From the NCBI RefSeq assembly GCF_964340395.1, contig NC_135557.1, forward strand, positions 21,118,225-21,182,224: DNA of 64,000 nt, written 5' to 3'. Position numbers and translations under genes: made by a program. This stretch comes from Glandiceps talaboti (lineage: Eukaryota; Hemichordata; Enteropneusta; Spengelidae). Of the stretch, positions 39,062 to 52,220 are shown piece by piece. Under the pieces are notes generated by a model that searched no databases, was not told where the DNA came from, and worked only from the letters and a program-made list of their open reading frames with translations. Position 1 is the first letter of the stretch, and each line of letters begins with the position of its first letter.

Positions 39062-41964
39062 GGTACTTGGACTAAACTGGTTTGCATATTTGGTTTTTAA
39101 AAAGATCTAAAATAAAAAAATACATAAATAAATAATCTAGATAATATGATACCTAATCAATTTTTTGCATATTTAATTAGTTATAACAAAGGATAATAAC
39201 TCACCAAAACGGAAATGAGTGAAGACACACAAATAGAAAATGAAAACTTTGGCGGCAATTATACATGTTAATTTTAACGGTGTGATGTGACTTGAATCTG
39301 TTCCCTCTTTGTCTCGTCTGTATTTAAAAACTCGGGTATTATTTCCGCTTATATAATATATCTGGATAATGGAGAATTAGAAATATAGCAATGCAATTTA
39401 TTTCATAAAGGCCTTCAAATGAAATTAATTATTATTTCTTATATTAATATCACGTATCATATAAAGAATCGTAACATATAAAGCCAGTGCGTAGAATCGT
39501 TCTCGTATAGTCATAAAGTAAAAACGAAAACGATGCAAGGTAAGCAACTATTCTAAGAATTTTCACTGTTTTCAGAATGAAATGAAATGAAAGTAAATAA
39601 ACGTTCAATGCCTCTTAGCAATCAAACATGTCATAAGTGTTCGCCTTCAAGATTTTACAGTATTTCAACGTAAAAAGTGACATATTCTTTTTGTACTTTA
39701 CTCCTTACACTTTGTCGGTCGGTTTGTTTGTTTGTTTGTTTTTTTACTCCAGTATACAAAAGAGAACAACAAAACGATTGCTCCAGAGTATGGACCCTGG
39801 CGAAGTCTAACTAAATACAATGCTTTCACTATAGCTCAATATTCTCCTATGAAAGATTCGGAATGATAGAAAAGAAAATGTAAACAAAAAAATAAAACCT
39901 ACCTGATGACGTTGGCACTGTTCCAAGGCACAGCTACTGTACGGATAACGACACACGATACCAGCTCTTACGGTCACCCAACATACAGGCAATAGTTCAC
40001 AGGGACCTTGTCTTGTTTTCTGGATTCATGTATTGGTTCAACTTGTTACGTTTAGATTTCTTAATTACAGACACCCTTTGTTATTTTAGCGAATCTTGGC
40101 AATATTGACGATTCTTAATTTGTGTTATTTGTTATTGTGGACGTAAAAAATACGCCGGGTTTTAACATGAATGTTGGTGTAACGAACGCAGGAGTGTGTA
40201 TGTATGACGTTTGCGACCCCAGTTTCCACACGTATCTCACTGCACATGCGCTGTTCTGTGTTGTTATCGTTATGTTATACCACAGTAATGCCTGGCATGG
40301 CATCTCAGACCACTGTGACCTCAATCTGCATACTGACATTTTTCTAAAAATAGACCCACTGTTTCTTCGTCTTGTTGCTTTGCAGTGTTAAACCTAACAA
40401 AACAATAGCACTTCCGTTTACAATGGCTTTTACTTTCAACCTTGTTAACTTGCAGTGCTATTAAAACAATAGCAAATTCTCCGTTCACAGTTGATAATAA
40501 AAGCCATTGTTTTCAATTTATTGAAATACATTGTAATGAAGCGGAAATGCATATCTAGTAGTCCACACACAGGGTTAGTCGTAAATGGCACTGGTAATTT
40601 ATCATAACTTGCTACTATAAAGGCAGTCAAGATTCCACAGAGAACACGATGACTGCGTGTAATGCCAAAGTTCAAACCATCTAGCGCGTTGTTACAGAAG
40701 TGTTGATAACTATGCCAATTTGTAAGGCCAAGGCAATGAACCCCCGTGTGTAGTCATACCAGCTGACCTATCACTCCACTTTAGTTGTTTCAGTTTATTA
40801 TGATCCTGTTTCGCCATTAAAACACCACACACATTAAAGCTATCAAAACACCACACACATTAACGCTTCACTTGCTGCAACTGAAACGATTTTTGAAACT
40901 CTATTGTTGGATAGACTTACTCATAATACTGTACACCCTGAACTGAATTTAATTCACCTATTCGTAAATATATATAGCTGTACACATAATATGGTAAAAT
41001 AAATCCAATGAGATAGATTGTTGGGTCCGCACCCAAAAATCAGCAACTCAGTGTGATTACAATGTCAACCTCTTAATGTACAATTCATGGATACAATTGA
41101 ACTCTAATTAGCATGTACAATTATCTAATTATTGATATTTAAACAATTTTAAGTGAATATATTGTCGGTTGCTGAATCTTAAATAGAATAATCCAGTTAC
41201 AGCTTATGTGTCTTTAAATCTAGCAATGACTCATCTCTACAGCAGAATTTATAGATAAATATGACGCGTTTTTTCTGGGTATGTTGACGTACTTCTATAA
41301 ACGTAATTTCTAGGTGATTCCCGGACTTGGTTTATCAGTTGAGTACTGACATCATTATAACACGAAATTAAATATGGTAATCTCGGAAAACACATTGACT
41401 GAAAATTTGCATAATATTAATGTTATTTAAATAAACTGTAGCTTTGTCATGAAGTTATTATTGTAGTCACAATGCCTGTATAATCTAATGTTATACACGT
41501 CAATTATTAGACACATTCTACTTTCACTTCTAACCATGGGTTGTTCGAAGACCACGTGTCAGCAATATCATATATATACTGATTTCACACAACGGCTGCA
41601 GCATCGTCGTGAACCACGCCCTCTTTTACGGCACCGCCCAGTGTCACAGAAGAAATAACAGCTCTGGTTTGCGAAAATGCGGTTGCAGTAATTCGCAATA
41701 AATAAATAATACTCAGAAGTTAACATGTTAGTGACAGCCATGCATTTACAGCTTCTGTTACCTACCACATGCATCGCTACTTGTTCTCTCCTGTGCGATA
41801 TTCCTGTGTGTATTATGGGAAAATCACTGACAAGACGGAACATTCGCGCGATATTTTACAGCTTCATCCTATAATTATAACATAATGTTGATGAAATGAG
41901 AGTATTTTTTACTCAAAATTGGGCAAGGTCATTTACCTACATCGTTCGCAATTTCACCATATCT
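39062..41964. other. Intergenic, nothing recognised
   Basis: AT-rich unique-looking sequence. A short inverted pair (ACAATGGCTTTTA near 40420, TAAAAGCCATTGT near 40498) flanks a doubled AAAACAATAGCA phrase and may be a tiny element. The open frames at 39807-39992, 40122-40391, 40445-40675 and 41568-41843 show no family resemblance. Confidence 0.45.
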
Positions 41965-41966
41965 TA

Positions 41967-42591
41967 GAGAGTTTCGGCTACACGTTCAATGTGTAAGCGA
42001 ACTCACGTTCACGTTCGCGTACCAGCTAGCTGTGACCTTTACTTCGGTTAGCCGTTTACGTGGATGCGCTGTTGTACATTAATGTTTTGGTTATATGGCA
42101 TAAATAGCGCAATGACAATAACCGTATGGCTTGACATTATGACAAGATAAATAATTAAGCAGATATATTTACTTGAATAATCTCGTATGTTCACAATAAA
42201 ATCACCCTGTAGTATCTTGACGATTGCAGCGACAGTCATAATCATCATACATCATGATTTCTGTGCAAAATCAGTTACGTGAAGGCAGCCACAGATTCAA
42301 GGCTGCATTTTAAATATTTTATCAAGGAAAACAAAATTACTGAGGTGTATTATGTCGTGAAGGGTCAACCTTACTAAAAGCATCAAATTTTTTTATCATA
42401 TTAGTGATGATTTTACAAAAAAAATTAAAAGAAATTTCACGTTGTTTACTTGCGTGTAAACAGCTGTCGCCACGTTCGAAACGCCCGCGAAACTTGTCAG
42501 TACGCAGAGAAGTAGGTCAAAATTGCGGCGTAGCACAAAATTTCCTACGTCACACGTGCGCGTACACGTTGAACGTGTAGCCGAAACTCTC
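41967..42591. mobile_element. 625-bp MITE with about 25-bp terminal inverted repeats (TA target)
   Basis: It begins GAGAGTTTCGGCTACACG followed by TTCAA, ends with the complement (TTGAA, then CGTGTAGCCGAAACTCTC), and is flanked by TA on both sides (41965-41966, 42592-42593). It is longer than the family A elements and unrelated to them. The open frame at 42048-42248 does not resemble a transposase, so it is non-autonomous. Confidence 0.8.
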
Positions 42592-42593
42592 TA

Positions 42594-43645
42594 TTATTAT
42601 CCGTAAAGTTGACACACTTTTGAAAAATCGTAAAATCTTACTACTCTCTTTTACATCAAATCATTAGTCTTTGACATTATTACGTCACATCTTAGACACT
42701 ATAGTAGTATTACTTCAATAAAAAATACGTCATTAATTTTGAACCCACGTAAAATGTCATAGCAACCATTAATTAATATTTCCATGGTTACCGAAATAAA
42801 GTGTAAAAATACAACAGTATGATCAATCAGAAATACAATATTCTGCAATTTGAAATACGCCACTGTGAACTGAGTGTATTTACAGTATATAGATTACATT
42901 AAGTTAGGAAGAAGTATCAAGAAGTAGTCGTTGTCTATGTATTTTCATTTTCATTTTCGACAATACAGTGAAGATAGTTCGCAATAGAGCGATGACGTTT
43001 TGTACTGTTCAAGTATGAGAAAGATTATGGTTTCATGTCGGGGAAATTCCACCCGCGCGCGTGAAGACGAAATAAAGCAATGGTTTTCGCTTAGTTAGCA
43101 CATGATGCACATCACAAGCTATCAAATTCGTTCGAATCAACACATTGTCAAGTTCAATGAACTAACATATACGCAAATGGGTTCCTGTATAATATCATCA
43201 ACGGGTTTTATTTTTCATGTTATGCAACTATCATTGAATATTTCACATGTGAAAACAACAAGTTCAGTTCATGTTGACGATCTACAATCATATAAAACTG
43301 GCCAGATTCTACTCCCATCTTACATATCTTGATACACTGAACTGCATACTGTTACAGTAAATTGTGGTCAAAGTTGAATAACATACTAATGGTGTAAATA
43401 AAGGTTACGGCCTGCTCAAACTTCAATGGCATATCCTTCGTTGGCGAAAGATATGGCCAGTTCCTTATTGGCTACTGATAAAGTTAAGCTCCTGTCAATC
43501 ACTGGTTAAGATTATTTTATGGTACAAGTACAGTTGTTGACCTATTTCTGAAGTAGGTCCTCGGTGCTTGACAATAATGCATAATATTAGGTTCATACAT
43601 ACAGTAGAGATATATTTGGTTTCACTGTATATTAAAGTACAAATA
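42594..43645. other. Intergenic, nothing recognised
   Basis: AT-rich unique sequence between two transposon remnants. The 76-residue open frame at 43102-43332 has no family resemblance. Confidence 0.45.
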
Positions 43646-43888
43646 GGGAACTTGCAATCCAGACTGAGCATGCTCAGACGCAAAGGACTATGGGCTTACC
43701 TGTGGTTATCGCAATATCTAATCTGGAGCTACCAATAAAATAAACCCCCATAATGGTCAGGGTGACTATGAATTGATTAGTTAAGGTTAAAAACAATGTA
43801 ACATTATTGTTCACAATACTATTTGAGTAGTATTTATTATGACATTTTCCATGATGCAACATTCAACATGGAGGTTTTGCAAGATCCC
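43646..43888. mobile_element. MITE, family A copy 2 (TA target)
   Basis: The 243-bp copy of the element at 2003-2246 shares the termini GGGAACTTGCAA and TTGCAAGATCCC, the same central palindrome CTGAGCATGCTCAG, and TA on each side (43644-43645, 43889-43890). It lies about 180 bp past the stop of the TRIM-NHL gene and carries AATAAA-type hexamers on both strands. Confidence 0.85.
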
Positions 43889-44068
43889 TATTGTGAGCGC
43901 CTTGAGCTCACAGGAGAAAAGGTTATGATGATTATCTTATAATATTACAAATCGTGTTTACAAATTAATATAGATTTGAGGAATTACTGGAATTTAAATG
44001 TATGTCTTTATCTTGTTAACCCCGCCTCAAATTTTCAGTCATTATCCAAACATCTCAACCAACTGAAA

Positions 44069-46123
44069 TTAAATTTCTTTGTAAATGACAATTCTTCCGT
44101 TTCCATCCTCATCTTCTGAGGTAACGATCATTGTGCAAGGTCGTCTCTTGGTAATACAGATAGCAAACGGATGATAAAGCTTATCAGTGTCTTTGTCAAC
44201 GCGACAGAGAAAACTACCTCTAGAAGAATACATCAGTACTCTGCCTTTGCTACATACATAGATGTTGTCTCCGGGATCTGTGGCCACACCAAGAGGAGAG
44301 ACAAGGTTACCCTCACTATTTTTGCATTGTGATCCAAATGAAAAGAGACACTGTTTTGTTTCGCTACTGATCACTTTTACAGTTCCACTCCTGCTATCCG
44401 TAGTGATGATTTGATTTCGACTATTAACAGCAACGAATCTGCAATCTCCCCCAAAAGTAAGGTGCTGCCTTTCCTTGATGGCGCTAACATCCCAGAACAT
44501 TATTGATGTCTGATGTGTGGTTCCCGGAGAACTTGTGGAAGGCACCTGCACGTGTGGTAGAGGTGAATCTTCTGACACTTCGTTAGATGATTTGGCAACC
44601 ACGCAATACACTTTAGTTTGATCTGCACTTGTAGTTATGCCGAGAGGATGAGATGTGTCTTCAAGGTCCTCACAGAAGTATGTGTCTCCATTTTCATTGC
44701 ATCTTGTAAGAAATTGGCCATTGCTGATGAGAAGGTTACCCTCAATTGATGAATGTGTCCTGAAGGCAGCTACATCAAATGGTTTCTCAAAATGAACGAG
44801 AGATTTGTATCGTCCACGTACTGAGTATTTCAGTACAGCATTATTCCCCATGGCAGATACCAAGAAGTGTTGTTCGTCATCGAGCAGACACAAACCTCTT
44901 GGCTCTTTCAACAGCTTGCTGTCATGAAATCGACCATACTTTTTAATGACGTTAACGCTAATAAATCGGCTTGGCGTCTCGCTAATTTGAATATTTGACA
45001 AGGAGGATGAAGAAATGGGAGTTTCTTGTTTAACATCGATACTCAGCTCTCCAATTACATCTGACGGCTTAAGGCTAAAACTTCCTTCGTGAAATTCTAA
45101 TTTAGATCTACTTTGTATTGGAATATGTGTAGTCTGAGATGAAATATCTTGAAGCTGGGAAAGATGTTGCTTCTCCATAAAGAAGACGAGGGCGTCTATG
45201 TTACTCCACAACATTTCATTGCTCATCCTTGTGATTTTCTCGGCCTTGTCGCTTAGTTCATCAAAGTGGTCGATACTTCTTTCTAAGGTCTCTAGTTCAA
45301 GGGCATAGTGACCTTGGATTTGTTGAAGCCTTGCCTGCTCGATTTTTCTCATTTCCTGTATAACAGATGATGTTTTTGCTGTTACTTGTTTGTAGAGTTT
45401 GGTCCTTTCAGCTGTTCTTTCTTCGAGAGTTTTTCTCAACTTGTCCCTTGCTGTTTTGAACGCTGGTATTTTTCCGTTGACTTTTTCAGTTAGGGCAACT
45501 AGTTTGGCTCGCTTCTTTTCAGCTGCAGTCTTCAGCGTGATGTGCTTGTGATGGTCACCTTGATGACTGGTAATAATACATTCGATGCATACAGGAACAG
45601 AACACGTTTCACAGAACATCTGGACTTGGTTTCCATTGTGCGTTGTGCAATTGGCTGGCCGCAGAAGTTTCACTGGTGTTGAATTATACTCTTCAATAGA
45701 CACGATAGTATGGTCCTTCGTAACCGTAATCTTCAAGTGCCTCTCTCTGCAGTCATCACACTGGAGTTGGTCACATATTGTGCAGTAAACTGTGGCCGAT
45801 CTGCTACAAATACCACACGGGTCACCTCCGTAGGCTTCATTTTCCTGTTTTGTTTTGTGATCAACATATTCGATTAGGGAGTTGAGAAGAAAACTATCAG
45901 GCAGTGTAGCTACACTGTTTCCACGAATGGACGACGAATTATCAACTCTACAGATCGGACATTTCAGTCTACCATAATTTCTTGAAACTATTCCTTCCAG
46001 ACATGTTTCACAGACTGTGTGTCCGCACTTTGGGAGCGTCTTAGGATGATAGAAGCGGTCAATACATATAGGACATTGTAGAAACTGGTCATCAATTTCT
46101 TTGCCAATATTTGCAGAAGCCAT
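44069..46123 (-). CDS. TRIM-NHL type E3 ubiquitin ligase (RING gene 5)
   Basis: A 684-residue protein with the full tripartite motif. RING at about 17-58 (CPIC, LPKCGHTVCETCL, CPICR); B-box 1 at 103-138 (CGIC...CTIC...CDDC); B-box 2 at 159-194 (C.TH...CETC...CIEC...H..H); a basic, Gln/Glu-rich coiled coil at about 200-345. From about 405 to the end there are repeats with EPRGLCLLDDE, HPLGITTSADQ, SPLGVATDPGDNIYV and HPFAICI, characteristic of an NHL beta-propeller. The family (TRIM2/3/32/56/71-like) includes ubiquitin ligases and RNA-binding or immune regulators. I cannot assign an orthologue. The start at 46123 lies 36 bases after an acceptor (TATTTTTTCAG, ending at 46160); the entire coding part is one exon. 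It is the only member of the local RING set with B-boxes and NHL, so it may represent the ancestral form. Confidence 0.93.
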   Translation of the reverse strand: MASANIGKEIDDQFLQCPICIDRFYHPKTLPKCGHTVCETCLEGIVSRNYGRLKCPICRVDNSSSIRGNSVATLPDSFLLNSLIEYVDHKTKQENEAYGGDPCGICSRSATVYCTICDQLQCDDCRERHLKITVTKDHTIVSIEEYNSTPVKLLRPANCTTHNGNQVQMFCETCSVPVCIECIITSHQGDHHKHITLKTAAEKKRAKLVALTEKVNGKIPAFKTARDKLRKTLEERTAERTKLYKQVTAKTSSVIQEMRKIEQARLQQIQGHYALELETLERSIDHFDELSDKAEKITRMSNEMLWSNIDALVFFMEKQHLSQLQDISSQTTHIPIQSRSKLEFHEGSFSLKPSDVIGELSIDVKQETPISSSSLSNIQISETPSRFISVNVIKKYGRFHDSKLLKEPRGLCLLDDEQHFLVSAMGNNAVLKYSVRGRYKSLVHFEKPFDVAAFRTHSSIEGNLLISNGQFLTRCNENGDTYFCEDLEDTSHPLGITTSADQTKVYCVVAKSSNEVSEDSPLPHVQVPSTSSPGTTHQTSIMFWDVSAIKERQHLTFGGDCRFVAVNSRNQIITTDSRSGTVKVISSETKQCLFSFGSQCKNSEGNLVSPLGVATDPGDNIYVCSKGRVLMYSSRGSFLCRVDKDTDKLYHPFAICITKRRPCTMIVTSEDEDGNGRIVIYKEI

Positions 46124-46159
46124 TTGTGGACCACTATTAGATATACGCCAATGTTGTAC

Positions 46160-47583
46160 CTGAAAAAATACAAACGTCAATCTGGATAGTTAATTTGAAT
46201 AAACCATTGATGCACTTGCTGCAGTATATTAATGCGATGCCATTGGTGTTGAAAGTTCCTAATTACTTATAATACTAGTATTTTCAGAAACTGTTTATTA
46301 GATTGTATGTAACACATATCCATGCAGAACACAACAATACCTACTTAAATGGTATCAGACACTCTCTTGTACTGAGGGCAAGGTTTTCACCGTTACTTCA
46401 CAAACTGATGTGCATAGCCTAGGATGTCTTGTATTGCAAGCCACCGGCGTGGCGGTACGAATGGACAACTCTAGTAGGGGTGTGCGGCAAATACTGCAAA
46501 CTCAAACAAGACCTCATTTTAGACTTCGACCCATTTCGACACGAAAACCAATACCTTGTTTTAGACCATTACAAATCTTAGACCAAAATACATTTGTATT
46601 AGTTACTTATAGAGGAAATGGTACATCGCAAATTATAATATTCATGCTATACTAAGGGGTTTTTTTCCTCAGGAGGGGGGGGGGGGGGCAACATTTTGGG
46701 GACAATTAAAGGCACAGTTATGATTTGGTAAAGGACTGTCACAATGGGCAACATTTTAGACCAATCGTATATAATATAAGAAATGAAAGCACGACAAGAA
46801 TCATGTCTGAACCCAACATAGTAATTTCACATGATTGAATTTCATGACGGATCAAGCAAACGAAATTCTTCAGCTCGAAAAAACCCGCCATTTTATACCC
46901 AAGGGGCTAGAAAAAGTACCTCAAAGGGCTGCACATATACGTAAATTCATGTAGGGGAGTTGCCTCCTGCCAGGTGAGGGGGTTGATGGTTGGGAACACG
47001 TTTTAAACACTTCTCAGACTGCCCAGACACGTGCCTAACCCATAGCGTGACCTTTATTGCGGGCAAGGTTTCAACCTTTAGTGTGTTCTGCCTATGATGT
47101 ACGATATATATTACCACTGTCAACGAAATCGAGGCTAAAATGAAACTTGTTTGTCTGCTATAGTGACCAGTTTAGAATACTATTAGAATAGTTTGTTGAC
47201 CTCTTGTAACACATGTACGTGTGTCTTGAATTATGAGAAACCCTTTATATTAGAATAGCACTGATTTGTAAGGGGAACACGTAATACCTCCGAATTCTTT
47301 TCACCAGCCCAGACATTTGTTTCCATTGAGGCCTACGCACTTTAAGCAGTTTATACGGGTACCAACCAATATGTCAGGAGGATTCGACAAATTACTCGGG
47401 ATTTTACGACCGTTAAAGTCGTTCACCTTTTAGCTCGCACCATGACGTTTTGATGCCCTCTTGATGTGTACATGTATTCATAGAGGGACAGAGGTCGGTT
47501 GAATAATACATACCACACTGAGTATAGTTATTGTCTAGTAGGCCTCTGTTGTTAATAATTCACATTGTGTATCGGTCAACCCC
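46160..47583. other. Intergenic or TRIM leader intron, nothing recognised
   Basis: Should hold the leader intron and promoter of the TRIM-NHL gene. A G homopolymer lies at about 46674-46688. The open frame at 46410-46655 looks accidental. Confidence 0.4.
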
Positions 47584-48027
47584 TCACTGTATATACGTGG
47601 ACATAAGGTATAATGATATCTGACGGAAATGTCTATGATTAACAAATATAAGGCTATGTATATATATGTTAGAGCATGTCAGCACCCTACCTGTCTTAGG
47701 ACAGTTCACTTTCCTCGAGGTTATTGTTTGAGAATGCCGTACGTCTTCCTCACGACTGGTTGCCAATACGACATCAAACGAACATATTTCCGTAATGATG
47801 TCACCATAAAATAGCGCCATCACCGACGAAGCTGTAAAATTATTCCAACATATAGTGAATAAGAGTAATTCCATCGCAAAATGTACAATGATCAACATAA
47901 AATTATAGAGGGCGGTATACCGGTCTATTTCCACGTATGTATCCCTCACGACGAAGACCAATATGAACAATGAAAATATAATAATTAAGTCTCGTGCTGG
48001 AGCCTGGTGGTATTCAGTACATGTCAT
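47584..48027 (-). CDS. Unassigned open frame with two hydrophobic segments
   Basis: A 147-residue open frame on -. Residues about 11-30 (ARDLIIIFSLFILVFVV) and 43-65 (FMLIIVHFAMELLLFTICW) could be membrane helices. The second half is polar and looks less like protein. I recognise no family, and the frame may be chance in AT-rich DNA. It lies downstream of the candidate exon at 48475-48718 on the same strand, but I see no convincing splice joining them. Confidence 0.2.
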   Translation of the reverse strand: MTCTEYHQAPARDLIIIFSLFILVFVVRDTYVEIDRYTALYNFMLIIVHFAMELLLFTICWNNFTASSVMALFYGDIITEICSFDVVLATSREEDVRHSQTITSRKVNCPKTGRVLTCSNIYIHSLIFVNHRHFRQISLYLMSTYIQ

Positions 48028-48474
48028 ACTTCAAAAGTAACTTGATCTTGCAATAAATCACGCTATACTAGTATTTTTTTAAAAGAATATTATCTTTTAG
48101 TTAATCTGGCCATGACTTTTCCTATACGTAGGTCACCATGTGAATAATACCAACAGACAAATGATTTGACACTAGTACTTTTAAGCACAGTCCCAACTCA
48201 AATCCAATTTTGAAGAATAACTTAGTAATAATTTCTGTATCTGTGATATTTTCCCACAATATTTAATGTTATGTAAGAATTAAGTATGAATTTTATTGTA
48301 CATAATCAGAATAAAAATTAGGGTTAGGTTCCACTGATACAGTCCATGAAATATCAAATAAATAATTGTATAATGTATTTTCTTGTTTCAACTTAGTGAT
48401 TGGTGTCCTCACAAGATTTGAAGATCCACTCACAATCTAGATATATGCATACAAACACATAGATATAAACTCAC

Positions 48475-48718
48475 ACACAGAGATATTACTTGAAAATAAC
48501 TGTAGCTTTGACCATTTGCCTACGATATTATTGATGATAGCAAGGGTAATATCACGATTTATTGCCTGTCCAAGTGATTGTGATATGAGCCGGTTTGAGC
48601 TGAAAGCGACGGTATCATCAATAATATTCTCATCACCACTTGTCACCCCCCCCCCCCCTGCCACGAGTCCAAATCCAAGTTCTTCATCGGAAAAAGGCAC
48701 TCGCTCTTGGAAAACAAC
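48475..48718 (-). CDS. Candidate internal exon of an unidentified gene
   Basis: On - a good acceptor (CACTTATTTTAG) precedes an open frame of 81 codons that starts VVFQERVPFSDEELGFGL and continues DDTVAFSSNRLISQSLGQ and INRDITLAIINNIVGKWSK. It ends at a GTGAGT donor. The composition is protein-like, unlike most open frames here. A C homopolymer on + (Gly run in the protein) could hide a length error. I do not recognise the family. No partner exons were found with confidence; the stretch 48804-48960 upstream has an acceptor and donor but poor composition. Confidence 0.35.
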
Positions 48719-48724
48719 CTAAAA

Positions 48725-50207
<1,483 letters not shown>

Positions 50208-50263
50208 ATGGATCTGAAAAATTCGTCTGAGATTGACAAAGAAGAAGCCCGTCTTATCTGCAG
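50208..50263 (+). CDS. Candidate first coding exon of an unidentified gene
   Basis: GCCCATGG (a good initiation context) opens an 18-codon frame, MDLKNSSEIDKEEARLIC, that runs into CAG|GTAAGT, a strong donor, in phase 2. The next exon is not found; the 42-bp satellite 2 begins only 150 bases later and would lie in the intron. A stretch ending at 53101 (AAACATCGAG|GTATGT) could be a later exon, but its acceptor is weak. Treat this as a lead, not a gene call. Confidence 0.3.
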
Positions 50264-50414
50264 GTAAGTTACATGAAACTCCTTATATGATTAACACATA
50301 TTATATACACACAATGTACCATTATAATCTTAAAGACTATGAAAATGTAAATGAACCTGATAAGAATTAAATTTCAGAGGACAGTACAGAATAATACTAG
50401 CTGAATGTAATTTT

Positions 50415-52220
50415 ATCGTTTGACACTGTTTAGTACAGTGAGTTACAGGTTACTGTATCGTTTGACACTGTTTAGTACAGTGAGTTACAGGTTACTGTAT
50501 CGTTTGACACTGTTTAGTCCAGCGAGTTACAGGTTACTGTATCGTTTGACACTGTTTAGTACAGCGAGTTACAGGTTACTGTATCGTTTGACACTGTTTA
50601 GTACAGTGAGTTACAGGTTACTGTATCGTTTGACACTGTTTAGTACAGCGAGTTACAGGTTACTGTATCGTTTGACACTGTTTAGTACAGCGAGTTACAG
50701 GTTACTGTATCGTTTGACACTGTTTAGTACAGCGAGTTACAGGTTACTGTATCGTTTGACACTGTTTAGTACAGTGAGTTACAGGTTACTGTATCGTTTC
50801 ACACTGTTTAGTCCAGTGAGTTACAGGTTACTGTATCGTTTGACACTGTTTAGTCCAGTGAGTTACAGGTTACTGTATCGTTTGACACTGTTTAGTCCAG
50901 TGAGTTACAGGTTACTGTATCGTTTGACACTGTTTAGTCCAGTGAGTTACAGGTTACTGTATCGTTTGACACTGTTTAGTACAGCGAGTTACAGGTTACT
51001 GTATCGTTTGACACTGTTTAGTACAGCGAGTTACAGGTTACTGTATCGTTTGACACTGTTTAGTACAGCGAGTTACAGGTTACTGTATCGTTTGACACTG
51101 TTTAGTACAGTGAGTTACAGGTTACTGTATCGTTTGACACTGTTTAGTCCAGTGAGTTACAGGTTACTGTATCGTTTGACACTGTTTAGTCCAGTGAGTT
51201 GCAGGTTACTGTATCGTTTGACACTGTTTAGTCCAGTGAGTTGCAGGTTACTGTATCGTTTGACACTGTTTAGTCCAGTGAGTTGCAGGTTACTGTATCG
51301 TTTGACACTGTTTAGTCCAGTGAGTTACAGGTTACTGTATCGTTTGACACTGTTTAGTCCAGTGAGTTACAGGTTACTGTATCGTTTGACACTGTTTAGT
51401 CCAGTGAGTTGCAGGTTACTGTATCGTTTGACACTGTTTAGTCCAGTGAGTTGCAGGTTACTGTATCGTTTGACACTGTTTAGTCCAGTGAGTTGCAGGT
51501 TACTGTATCGTTTGACACTGTTTAGTCCAGTGAGTTACAGGTTACTGTATCGTTTGACACTGTTTAGTCCAGTGAGTTACAGGTTACTGTATCGTTTGAC
51601 ACTGTTTAGTCCAGTGAGTTACAGGTTACTGTATCGTTTGACACTGTTTAGTCCAGTGAGTTACAGGTTACTGTATCGTTTGACACTGTTTAGTCCAGTG
51701 AGTTACAGGTTACTGTATCGTTTGACACTGTTTAGTCCAGTGAGTTACAGGTTACTGTATCGTTTCACACTGTTTAGTCCAGTGAGTTACAGGTTACTGT
51801 ATCGTTTGACACTGTTTAGTCCAGTGAGTTACAGGTTACTGTATCGTTTGACACTGTTTAGTACAGTGAGTTACAGGTTACTGTATCGTTTGACACTGTT
51901 TAGTCCAGTGAGTTACAGGTTACTGTATCGTTTGACACTGTTTAGTCCAGTGAGTTACAGGTTACTGTATCGTTTGACACTGTTTAGTACAGTGAGTTAC
52001 AGGTTACTGTATCATTTGACACTGTTTAGTACAACGAGTTACAGGTTACTGTATCGTTTGACACTGTTTAGTACAACGAGTTACAGGTAACTGTATTGTT
52101 TGACACTGTTTAGTACAACGAGTTACAGGTTACTGTATCGTTTGACACTGTTTAGTACAACGAGTTACAGGTTACTGTATCGTTTGACACTGTTTAGTAC
52201 AACGAGTTACAGGTTACTAT
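50415..52220 (+). repeat. 42-bp satellite 2, about 43 units
   Basis: Very homogeneous 42-bp units: GTTTGACACTGTTTAGTCCA, then GTGAGTTACAGGTTACTGTATC. Nearly all variation is at three sites: ACAGCG/ACAGTG/CCAGTG/ACAACG and TTACAG/TTGCAG. A five-unit block (three TTGCAG units then two TTACAG units) is repeated back to back at about 51180-51600. Because 42 is a multiple of 3 and the unit has no stop in one frame, a 556-codon open frame (14-residue repeat) runs through it. I do not consider this a protein gene. It is unrelated in sequence to satellite 1 despite equal length. Confidence 0.96.

Noticed and set aside
40122-40391. 89-codon frame on +
   Set aside because: No recognisable family, overlaps another frame on -, and composition is like the surrounding noncoding DNA.
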